Source of the DNA: GCA-2737665 sp044344795
GTDB lineage: Bacteria; Bacteroidota; Bacteroidia; Palsa-965
Assembly: GCA_044344795.1 (NCBI GenBank)
Contig: JBIJCF010000011.1
Coordinates: forward strand, 9,211-73,210
Direction of reading: 5' to 3'
Length of the DNA stretch: 64,000 bases
The notes beneath the pieces are model-generated. The model had not been told where the DNA came from. It saw only the letters and a program-made list of their open reading frames with translations, and made no database searches. Shown piece by piece: positions 44,589-52,417 of this stretch. How positions within the stretch are numbered: the stretch's first letter is position 1; each line of letters starts with the position of its first letter. The position numbers were made by a program, and so were the translations under genes.

Positions 44589-45925
44589 CTGATTAGTGTT
44601 GTATTGGCTCTGCTCTTCAGCAGTTGAATAATTTTGTTTTCATTATCCTGAAGTCGTTTACGCAATGGATGCAACAACCAGGAACGTTTTAGACCATCAA
44701 CAGGTGTTGGCTCCGGAATAAAAAACAACGTTTTCAGGTTCACATGTAACGGGGATGGAATGGTGCCGGATAATGCAACGACTACTACAGGTACGGACTC
44801 ATGCAACTGGTTTAACAAATGCCCCAACTCCTGCACAGGTACACACGATGAAACGCAAACCGCACCGGCTTTTATAGGATTCACAAATTCTGATGGAACT
44901 ACATCTTCGCGCCAACATGCAAGGCTAATTGCTTTAACAGCTGCGGCAGGTGTCTGAAACAACTGTTCGTCATCAATCATTTGATCAGGAATTAAGCGAA
45001 CTTCATAATCCTTGCTTAGCAAACCTTCATACGCGCTACGTAAATGATCCTTATACGCGTTTAGTAATTCCTTCAGAAAATTATCGCTACCCGGAATATT
45101 AAACCCATTATAAAACGAAGTATAGAAATACACATGCGAAGCATACGGATCCATTGTTTCAGGAATACGCACCACCAATTGCCCAGTTCTTGCGTACACT
45201 TTCCACATTATTCTTCTCACGTCATCTCCGGATTCGAAGTCTTTATAATTCAAATATTCTCCTTCTACTTTCCGAGGCATTTCAATTCTGTGCAACTGCT
45301 CTTCGGTTGTTTGAGGTGATGCATTAAACACATTTGTTCCCACAGGTTGCGCTAACGTAATGAGCTGTCCCGGCCAATCCATGAGGATCGGAAGTTCAAT
45401 AAAACGGAACATATCACTACACAATAAGTGTACCTCCCAGATATCATGCGATCCGCGATCATGCAAATGAATTTGCGATTCGCCCGATAATTCTCTTTTT
45501 CTCGAAAAGAATTTGTCCTTATCCGCATATAGCACTACCGGCGTTTCTGAAATCTTATTCGCATAAACTGAACGCATACGAATACTGCCTAGTACAGGAG
45601 GAAGCAAGCCCGTAACAACCACTCGCATGTTGTAATGATTTGCAGCCGGAATTATTTTTACGTCAACCTTAATTTGATTTTTCTTGACTTTGATCCACAC
45701 GTAAATCCAATAGATCAAAGAGAAAAGTATGCCGACCATGGTGATTCCAAGAACGCTCCACGCAATAATCGGGAACCACAATTGCATCACGCGCCAGTGC
45801 AGCGAATCGTCATCGCGATAAAATTGTCCGATTAAAGTGTATCCTGCCCAAACGCCTATGAGTGCAATAGCCACGGTCCACCGAAGAACTGTAAAATGCG
45901 ACCAATAGGACAACTTTCTGAACAT
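44585..45925 (-). CDS. DUF58-domain membrane protein
   Basis: A 446-residue protein with two N-terminal membrane helices (about 14-34 and 52-76), a beta domain, and a DUF58 core (Y-x-D-F-E-S-G-D-D-V-R-R-I-M-W-K-V-Y-A-R) followed by a VWA-like fold. It is the standard partner of MoxR ATPases. First gene of the operon: TACCTTTA (45935-45942, minus strand) lies 9 bp before the ATG and is the probable -7 element. Confidence 0.88.
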   Translation of the reverse strand: MFRKLSYWSHFTVLRWTVAIALIGVWAGYTLIGQFYRDDDSLHWRVMQLWFPIIAWSVLGITMVGILFSLIYWIYVWIKVKKNQIKVDVKIIPAANHYNMRVVVTGLLPPVLGSIRMRSVYANKISETPVVLYADKDKFFSRKRELSGESQIHLHDRGSHDIWEVHLLCSDMFRFIELPILMDWPGQLITLAQPVGTNVFNASPQTTEEQLHRIEMPRKVEGEYLNYKDFESGDDVRRIMWKVYARTGQLVVRIPETMDPYASHVYFYTSFYNGFNIPGSDNFLKELLNAYKDHLRSAYEGLLSKDYEVRLIPDQMIDDEQLFQTPAAAVKAISLACWREDVVPSEFVNPIKAGAVCVSSCVPVQELGHLLNQLHESVPVVVVALSGTIPSPLHVNLKTLFFIPEPTPVDGLKRSWLLHPLRKRLQDNENKIIQLLKSRANTTLIR

Positions 45926-45992
45926 AGTAATACTTAAAGGTATTACACTTTAGTTTGCGCACTGCGGCTGTTTAACAAGTGTTATCAAAAAG

Positions 45993-46571
45993 TTATTGAG
46001 TGGAAATAATCTTGGAAGTAAAAGTCCTACCTGAACCGGAGGTAGTGCTGATAATATACAATCCTGATGACGGTAAAATAACTTCCCACTGATGTCCTGC
46101 TAAGGCATTGAAAACCAATTTTCCGTTAGCATCAACTATTCGTACCTCCGGATCTTGCCAAACATCCGTATCAGCGAGAATCGTTAAACGCAAACCCGAT
46201 TGTTGCAACTTAATTCCGGAATTGTTATAACAAACTACATCAAGTGAATCGGAGTTTAATGTACCCTGTCCGCGTGAAATAATTCGGTAATAGTTGGTAC
46301 GATCGCAAGCAGGATCAATGTGGGCAATTTGATACGTTTGAGCAGAATTCGTATTGCCACAAATGCCGAGATGGGTGTAAAACGTTGAGAAATTAACGTT
46401 ATCCGTACTTACCATTATTTCCAGATCATCGCAGGTATTTCCGGGCCCCATTGTCCACGTTATCCGAACTTCATTGCCCAGTTGTTCCGCTTCCGTAAAA
46501 AGCACGTTAACCTGCGAAAACATTCGCAAGGAAATCAAACAAGAAATGCAAAGGATCACTCGCACAACCAT
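45993..46571 (-). CDS. Small exported protein with fibronectin-like and sorting-domain-like parts
   Basis: A 192-residue protein with a signal peptide (1-19), an Ig/FN3-like domain with four cysteines (about 20-115; Y-Y-R-I-I-S-R-G is FN3-like), and a C-terminal 70 residues resembling a degenerate type A T9SS sorting domain (V-R-I-V-D-A-N-G-K ... L-P-S-S-G-L-Y-I-I-S). It starts 12 bp after the pseudouridine synthase gene and probably ends the large T9SS operon. Role unknown. Confidence 0.72.
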   Translation of the reverse strand: MVVRVILCISCLISLRMFSQVNVLFTEAEQLGNEVRITWTMGPGNTCDDLEIMVSTDNVNFSTFYTHLGICGNTNSAQTYQIAHIDPACDRTNYYRIISRGQGTLNSDSLDVVCYNNSGIKLQQSGLRLTILADTDVWQDPEVRIVDANGKLVFNALAGHQWEVILPSSGLYIISTTSGSGRTFTSKIISTQ

Positions 46572-46583
46572 AGAACGTTTCTA

Positions 46584-47288
46584 TCACGGATTTGTTGCCG
46601 CAGCTTGCTGAAAATACTGCCAAAGGTTATCATCAGGAACGGGCGCAACAATATCCACTAGTTCGCCTTTCACAGGATGTGTAAAGGAAATACCTCTGGC
46701 ATGCAAAGAAATAGATGCATCAGGGTTACTACGTTTCGCACCGTACTTTAAATCGCCTTTAATTATGCAACCCATGTGAGCCAGTTGACAGCGAATCTGA
46801 TGATGACGACCGGTATGCAATTGCACTTCCAGCAAATGATATTTATCCGAAGACGCCAGCAGCTTATAATCCAGTTCTGCACGTAACGCGCCGGCTGAGC
46901 CTTCTTTTACTACGTATGACTTATTTTGCTTTTCGTTTTTATTCAGCCAATTGATCAGCTTGCCTTCATTTTGGGCCGGTCGGTGCTCAACAATAGCCCA
47001 ATAAACCTTTTGCACATCACGGGAACGAAATATTTCATTCATCCGTGATAGGGCTTTATCCGTACGGGCAAACACTACAACTCCGCTTACCGGACGATCT
47101 AAACGATGAACCACGCCCAGAAATACTTTTCCCGGCTTGTTGTATTTTACTTTCAGATAATTCTTCAGATGTTCACTTAATGGAACATCTCCGGTTTTAT
47201 CTCCCTGAACAATCTGTGACGCCTTTTTATTGATTACAATAAGATGATTGTCTTCTAATAAAACCGTTATCGATTCACTTCCACTCAC
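46584..47288 (-). CDS. RluA/RluC-family pseudouridine synthase without S4 domain
   Basis: A 234-residue enzyme with V-H-R-L-D64-R-P-V-S-G, the catalytic aspartate motif, and G-R-H-H-Q-I-R-C-Q. It has no S4 domain, as in RluA-like or TruC-like enzymes acting on rRNA or tRNA. It starts with GTG, overlapping the stop of the OmpA-family gene by 4 bp (GTGA), so a housekeeping RNA enzyme is embedded in a surface-secretion operon. Confidence 0.9.
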   Translation of the reverse strand: MSGSESITVLLEDNHLIVINKKASQIVQGDKTGDVPLSEHLKNYLKVKYNKPGKVFLGVVHRLDRPVSGVVVFARTDKALSRMNEIFRSRDVQKVYWAIVEHRPAQNEGKLINWLNKNEKQNKSYVVKEGSAGALRAELDYKLLASSDKYHLLEVQLHTGRHHQIRCQLAHMGCIIKGDLKYGAKRSNPDASISLHARGISFTHPVKGELVDIVAPVPDDNLWQYFQQAAATNP

Positions 47289-49996
47289 AGTTTGGTACGA
47301 TTAATCTTAAACTCCGTTCTACGATTCTTGGCATGCTCTTCCTCCGGACATTCTACACCATCCTTACACTGGTTGAGTAGCTTGGTTTCACCGTAACCGA
47401 TCGCTATCAATCGCTTCTTATCAATACCCCGCTTCACCAAATAATCAACTGCAGCTTGTGCACGTTTTTGTGATAACTTCTGGTTGTAATCATTTGTAGA
47501 ACGGGAATCGGTATGTGCCGATACTTCGATGGTAATAGACGGATCCATCTGCATTACTTTAACCACTTTTTCGAGTGTAATTTCTGCTGCGGGAAGAATT
47601 TTGAAATCACCGTAATCATAATAGATATTTTCAATGATCAGTAACGTATCCTGCTGTTGCTTGTGCTTCATCTGCAACACTTGCAACCATGGGTCTTCTA
47701 CGTAAACTGTTCCTAATGTTGTGCGATCGAGCGGAATAATACGGAACTCGAACTTACCGCCGTTCATTTTTAATGTTCGGATGATTTTACCCGTAGCATC
47801 CTTTATGTAAATTTTACCAAGGCCTTCAAGGGATGGATCCGCAACTTCGTCCACACTCATCAAATACGCCTTATCTGCCGGCAAATTGATAAAAGTGAAA
47901 TCACCATTATCGTCGGTAACCGCAGTTTGTAACACTTGACCTTTTTCATCAAGGATATTCACTTTAGTATTTGCCAAGGCGGTTCCTTTTTCATCAGCAC
48001 CAACAAGCTTACCGCGCATATCCATTCGCAATTCCGTATCATCTACCGACATCGCGCTAAGTGTTGCTTTGTCTTCCGGAATAATGTGGAATGAGAATTT
48101 ACCATTGCCATCAGGACGTGTACTCATTAACTCCTTACCGCTTTTATTCGTAATCGAAATCTTAGAAGAAGCAGCCAGCTTAGGATCCAATCCATCATCC
48201 ATTCCTACTACATACGTTTTATCGGGAGGAATGCGCGTAAATGCAAATGCACCAAACTCATTAGTTGTTGTTTGCTGCACCAGATTACCCTGATCGTCTT
48301 TTAAATACACATTTGAGTTAGCAATTGGTTGTGGTGGCTGACCATCAGAAATTAAGTTACCGGCAATTGTGAGGTAATCATCATCCGATAACAATTGTGG
48401 TGGCGCAGCAGGATCCACAGGCAAGTTCTGGAATGTATATTTTCCTCCAAACTCATTCATCACTGTTACACGAACCAAATTGTTCTTCTCATCAGTCATG
48501 AAGTATTTCGGTTTGGACGCAACAGATGGATCTGATTCATTCATACGCACGATGTAAGACTGATCCGAAGACAGATTTTCAAATTTGAAATTACCGTTAG
48601 CATCTGTGGTAGTTGTCTTCAATAGCTTTCCATCTGCACTTAAGAGTTCAACGGTCGTATTTTTCATTACTTCACCAGTGTTCTTACTTGCCAATACTTT
48701 ACCGGAAATGCGAACAAACTTAGAAGTTACCTTAAATGCATAAATATCATCGCTACCAGCACCGCCACTGCGATCGGAAGAGAAATAACCGCGACTCAAA
48801 TCCTCGTTAAAGGTTGGTGCAAAATCATCGGTAGGTCCATTTAACGGCATTCCTTGATTCACCGGATCACTCCAGCCTTTTGCATCTTTTGTTGTAGTAA
48901 AAATATCTAATGCACCAAGGCCGGGATGCCCATCTGAGCTGAAATAAAGAACTCCATCCTTACGCATATATGGGAATACTTCATTTCCCGGAGTGTTGAT
49001 GTTTGGTCCAAGGTTGACAGGCTGTGTCCAATTAGTTCCGTCAAATGTGCTCATCCAAATGTCATTGCCACCCGAACCTCCCGGCATGTCTGATGTAAAA
49101 TATAACGACTTGCCATCTACACTTAAGGATGGATGTGCAACAGAATATTCATCACTATTAAACGGAAAAGGTTTTACACCGCCCCATGATTTCCCTTTGC
49201 GCGAAGCAAAATAAATTTTAGGACGATTGGCGAATTTCTTATTCGACTTCAACTTAAGGGTTCGATCAACACGTGTAAATGCAATAAGGTTGCCATCTCC
49301 CGAAAATGAAACAGGTCCGTTGTGATAATCCTGATTAATCGTTTTGGAAATTTTACCGGTCTTGCCGAATCGAACGGAATCTTCTTTTTGATAAGTAGTT
49401 TTCGCTTTATAAACACTATAATATGCACGATTCGTTGCGCCTTCATTCTCGCCATAAAGCATATCCACGTCTCCTCTATCCGAAGTAAAATACAACTCTC
49501 CGGAATAGATCACCGGCGAAATTTCAGAATTCTCCGTATTCACATCTGAGATTGGACGAACATCATAAATTGGAGTTTGCTCTAACCACACTTTCATTTC
49601 GTCAACTGCCTCTACCTGCGCTTTGGCAGCTTTGTTTTGTGGATCTTTACCCAGATAATTCTTAAACTGCTCCTTCGCTTCTGCTGTTTTACCATTTGCA
49701 CGCAACGACATTCCATAATAGAAATATACCATTGGACTGCAATTGGGATTGGCAACAGTTGTTTTACCGTACCACTCTTCTGCCTTTTTGTAATTGCGTG
49801 TAATGCGATAACAGTTAGCCAGGTTTTCCATGGCCTGAACATCTTGCTTTTTCTTTAAGCCTTTTTCGTAAGCGGGAATTGCTTTCGCATACTGCTTATT
49901 GCGGAAATAATGATTGCCCTTCCCGATCTGCGCATGGAGAGGAGCCACTGCACAAAACAGAACCAGAATCATTGTATGTATAAGTCGTCGCAACAT
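47285..49996 (-). CDS. PorE-like OmpA-family protein (TPR, beta-propeller, CRD repeats, OmpA_C)
   Basis: A 903-residue exported protein. In order: signal peptide (1-22), TPR region (25-125), PD40/WD40-like propeller (about 150-440, with Y-F-S-S-D-x-x-G-G-x-G-x-x-D-I-Y blades), three carboxypeptidase-regulatory-like repeats (about 445-780; N-x-x-G-x-F-x-F-x-x-L-P), and an OmpA C-terminal peptidoglycan-binding domain (about 785-903; S-Q-K-R-A-Q-A-A-V-D-Y-L). This is the domain order of PorE, a T9SS component that anchors the machinery to peptidoglycan in Porphyromonas. Here the CRD part is expanded and no lipobox is obvious. It follows a PorP/SprF gene by 18 bp. Confidence 0.85.
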   Translation of the reverse strand: MLRRLIHTMILVLFCAVAPLHAQIGKGNHYFRNKQYAKAIPAYEKGLKKKQDVQAMENLANCYRITRNYKKAEEWYGKTTVANPNCSPMVYFYYGMSLRANGKTAEAKEQFKNYLGKDPQNKAAKAQVEAVDEMKVWLEQTPIYDVRPISDVNTENSEISPVIYSGELYFTSDRGDVDMLYGENEGATNRAYYSVYKAKTTYQKEDSVRFGKTGKISKTINQDYHNGPVSFSGDGNLIAFTRVDRTLKLKSNKKFANRPKIYFASRKGKSWGGVKPFPFNSDEYSVAHPSLSVDGKSLYFTSDMPGGSGGNDIWMSTFDGTNWTQPVNLGPNINTPGNEVFPYMRKDGVLYFSSDGHPGLGALDIFTTTKDAKGWSDPVNQGMPLNGPTDDFAPTFNEDLSRGYFSSDRSGGAGSDDIYAFKVTSKFVRISGKVLASKNTGEVMKNTTVELLSADGKLLKTTTTDANGNFKFENLSSDQSYIVRMNESDPSVASKPKYFMTDEKNNLVRVTVMNEFGGKYTFQNLPVDPAAPPQLLSDDDYLTIAGNLISDGQPPQPIANSNVYLKDDQGNLVQQTTTNEFGAFAFTRIPPDKTYVVGMDDGLDPKLAASSKISITNKSGKELMSTRPDGNGKFSFHIIPEDKATLSAMSVDDTELRMDMRGKLVGADEKGTALANTKVNILDEKGQVLQTAVTDDNGDFTFINLPADKAYLMSVDEVADPSLEGLGKIYIKDATGKIIRTLKMNGGKFEFRIIPLDRTTLGTVYVEDPWLQVLQMKHKQQQDTLLIIENIYYDYGDFKILPAAEITLEKVVKVMQMDPSITIEVSAHTDSRSTNDYNQKLSQKRAQAAVDYLVKRGIDKKRLIAIGYGETKLLNQCKDGVECPEEEHAKNRRTEFKINRTKL

Positions 49997-50014
49997 AAAA
50001 ATTCTTCTATTGCT

Positions 50015-50950
50015 TTAGAAATAACGGGGGTTAACAACATCAGAATGAAAGACATTCAGATCAAATCCTAACATAATTTCGTGTGTGCCGGATTGATATC
50101 CGCGCAAGCGGTTAAGGTTGACATCAAATGAATAACCCAATTTAAATTTCTGCGTCAGGTTGACCATTGCCATGGCAACTACAGCTTTTTCCGAACGCGC
50201 CGAAACACCAAACCACATCACATCGCGAAACTTTACATTCAGATTCAGATCAATGCTCGCTGTACTTGCTCCAACAACATTTCGAATCATCACGGAAGGA
50301 CTGAATAATAAATCATCATTAAGCTTCATGGCATAACCTGCAGTAACAAATTGGTGCATCTTCAGGGTTGCAGGTACATTCATGTTAATAGAATCTATCG
50401 CCACAGCATAAGTAGCTTGATTGAGATGCGTTGCTGATACTCCGATATAAAACTTCTTGGTATTGAAATACACTCCGAATTTGAAATCAGGAACTGTTCG
50501 AGTTGTTGCACTCAACGCAGCAAATACATCCGCCTGATCCTTATATTCAATCAGATTCCAGTTAATGCGATAATTTACCAAACCTCCACCAAGTCCTAAC
50601 GCCAATTTGCCTTTACCTAAACGCATACGGTATGCATACGTCAAATACCCCGCGGTTGATTTCTTCGGGCCTAACTGGTCAGCCACAACTTCCAATCCCA
50701 ACCCAACTTTTCCATTGGTCGTTGGAGAGTTGATCGCAACAACCTGTGTAGAAGGAGCGCCTTCAAAACCAACCCACTGTTGGCGAAATGACAATGCCCC
50801 ATTTAATACACCACGACTACCCGCATACGCGGGATTGATCGAGAGCGGATTAAACATGTATTGTGAATACATCGGATCCTGTTGCGCCAACGCAGGAATA
50901 CTGACGATAATCAGCAATGCAGCAACAACTATTTGTTTTAATGTTCTCAT
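50015..50950 (-). CDS. PorP/SprF-family type IX secretion outer-membrane protein
   Basis: A 311-residue outer-membrane beta-barrel protein; the ATG at 50950 is taken rather than a GTG one codon upstream. After the signal peptide the family signature Q-Q-D-P-M-Y-S-Q-Y-M-F-N-P-L-S-I-N-P-A-Y-A-G-S is clear. Members of this family partner with type B cargo proteins and are needed for their secretion or attachment. The cargo gene (type B protein) lies directly upstream and the PorE-like protein directly downstream, making a complete-looking cargo/channel/anchor module. Confidence 0.93.
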   Translation of the reverse strand: MRTLKQIVVAALLIIVSIPALAQQDPMYSQYMFNPLSINPAYAGSRGVLNGALSFRQQWVGFEGAPSTQVVAINSPTTNGKVGLGLEVVADQLGPKKSTAGYLTYAYRMRLGKGKLALGLGGGLVNYRINWNLIEYKDQADVFAALSATTRTVPDFKFGVYFNTKKFYIGVSATHLNQATYAVAIDSINMNVPATLKMHQFVTAGYAMKLNDDLLFSPSVMIRNVVGASTASIDLNLNVKFRDVMWFGVSARSEKAVVAMAMVNLTQKFKLGYSFDVNLNRLRGYQSGTHEIMLGFDLNVFHSDVVNPRYF

Positions 50951-50964
50951 CACACTTTAATTCT

Positions 50965-51702
50965 TTAATGAGATATTTCCACCCAACCCTTCATGGACTC
51001 CAAACCAACACGAATGATGTAATAATAAGTTCCGGGAGGTAGTAATACTCCATTCTTGTCAAGGCCTTCAAATACTACAGTCGAGTTGTCGTAGTCTTTG
51101 CCTTCCCAAACTAACATGCCCCAACGGTTAAATATTTCCACATTTGTATTCTCAAACAAATCAATGTAATCGATAATCCAAACGTCATTGGCATTATCTG
51201 CGTTAGGTGTGAAACCCGAATACACGTGAATGCCACAAATTCCGACACCCTCGGTAATTGTTAGTATTTGAGTAGTTGTCAAACCGCCAGCATCAATTAC
51301 AGTTACGGTATAGGTTCCGGGTGCTAAGCTATCCACTTGCGCAAGGGTATCGTTTTGTGAAGTGGTCCACACATATTGATACGGGCCGGTTCCACCTGTA
51401 GGAATTACTAACGCCGTTCCGTCTTCCGCACCCGCGCACGATACGTTCGAATAAACCAAGTTTGCGTTAAGTACTAAGCTAGCATCCGGTGACGGCTGAT
51501 GAAAACCTTGCGTTAATATATAACCTCCGTTCGTTACCGTCGGTACGATTACTTCGCCGGTTGATGAAGACAACATGATACCACCATTGGTTGAGAAGTT
51601 GCCCGAACTTCCAATTAAAACCGGAGTAATTGAACTGATCTGTCCATACCCAAACACAGGTAGTAAACACAGACCGCAAAAGCTAAAAAGTAATTTCTTC
51701 AT
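50965..51702 (-). CDS. Small type B T9SS cargo protein
   Basis: A 245-residue exported protein: signal peptide (1-20), a short beta segment typical of T9SS cargo (G-E-V-I-V-P-T), one SprB-like repeat (V-S-C-A-G-A-E-D-G-T-A ... P-Y-Q-Y-V-W) and the gliding-motility-type B C-terminal domain (F-T-P-N-A-D-N-A-N-D-V-W ... F-N-R-W-G). It is the likely substrate of the PorP/SprF protein encoded 14 bp downstream. Confidence 0.88.
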   Translation of the reverse strand: MKKLLFSFCGLCLLPVFGYGQISSITPVLIGSSGNFSTNGGIMLSSSTGEVIVPTVTNGGYILTQGFHQPSPDASLVLNANLVYSNVSCAGAEDGTALVIPTGGTGPYQYVWTTSQNDTLAQVDSLAPGTYTVTVIDAGGLTTTQILTITEGVGICGIHVYSGFTPNADNANDVWIIDYIDLFENTNVEIFNRWGMLVWEGKDYDNSTVVFEGLDKNGVLLPPGTYYYIIRVGLESMKGWVEISH

Positions 51703-51703
51703 G

Positions 51704-52348
51704 TTAATTATTTCCTCCCATTTTTGGTTGAACCTGAGGTTGCGGTGTTGCCGGCTGTCCGTTTTGCTTCTCCATCTGCTGCACTTTATGCTCTAACAAT
51801 AAAATTTGTTGCTGTTGTTCCTGAATGGCTTTCACCAAAACAGGAATTAAATCCGAGTAGTATATACCTAAACGGTCAGCAGGCACAATAGATGAACTAC
51901 CATCCGGATTTTCACGTAATTCTTTGTCAACGACAACTTCAGGAACAACTTCTTGCGCATCTTGAGCAATGAAACCAAGTTTTGTTCCTTGTTGCGGAGC
52001 ATCTTTCCATTGATAACTTACAGGTTGTAATTGCATTACTGTTGACAAGCCATAATTGATCGGCTGAATGGCAGTCTTATCAAGACGGTCAGAAGTATTG
52101 ATCATACCATTTGTTGCATAGATTGTAGTCCAACGATTTGCAGATCCTCCTAACCGTGCGATGTTATCAGCAACGGTTCTAAAAAATGTGGTGCTCATAT
52201 TAAAACCAAGCACCACTGTTGCAAAATCATCAATACTTCGAGAAGATGAAACATAGCCGCTAATTTTACTTTCAAGACGCCAATCGGTAATACTACTTTT
52301 CCTAAATTCAATATCGGAAGAAGTTTCAAGCGACGATTTGACAAACAT
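51704..52348 (-). CDS. S74 intramolecular-chaperone (tail-fibre/tail-spike type) domain protein without signal peptide
   Basis: A 214-residue protein whose middle and C-terminal part is a peptidase S74 chaperone domain: S86-D-R-L-D-K91 (Ser-Lys dyad positions), then G-F-I-A-Q-D-A-Q-E-V-V-P-E-V and Y-S-D-L-I-P-V-L-V-K-A-I-Q-E-Q, ending in a glutamine-rich coiled coil and a Pro/Gln tail. In phages this domain helps trimeric fibres fold and then cuts itself off. The first residues show no signal peptide and an in-frame stop lies close upstream, so it is either cytoplasmic or a truncated relic of a longer surface protein. It is 1 bp from the type B gene and heads the operon. Confidence 0.82.
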   Translation of the reverse strand: MFVKSSLETSSDIEFRKSSITDWRLESKISGYVSSSRSIDDFATVVLGFNMSTTFFRTVADNIARLGGSANRWTTIYATNGMINTSDRLDKTAIQPINYGLSTVMQLQPVSYQWKDAPQQGTKLGFIAQDAQEVVPEVVVDKELRENPDGSSSIVPADRLGIYYSDLIPVLVKAIQEQQQQILLLEHKVQQMEKQNGQPATPQPQVQPKMGGNN

Positions 52349-52417
52349 TACAAAACAGAATGATTATCGCCAAATTACGAAAAAATGCCGATACGAAAGG
52401 CGAAAATACCGATGAGA

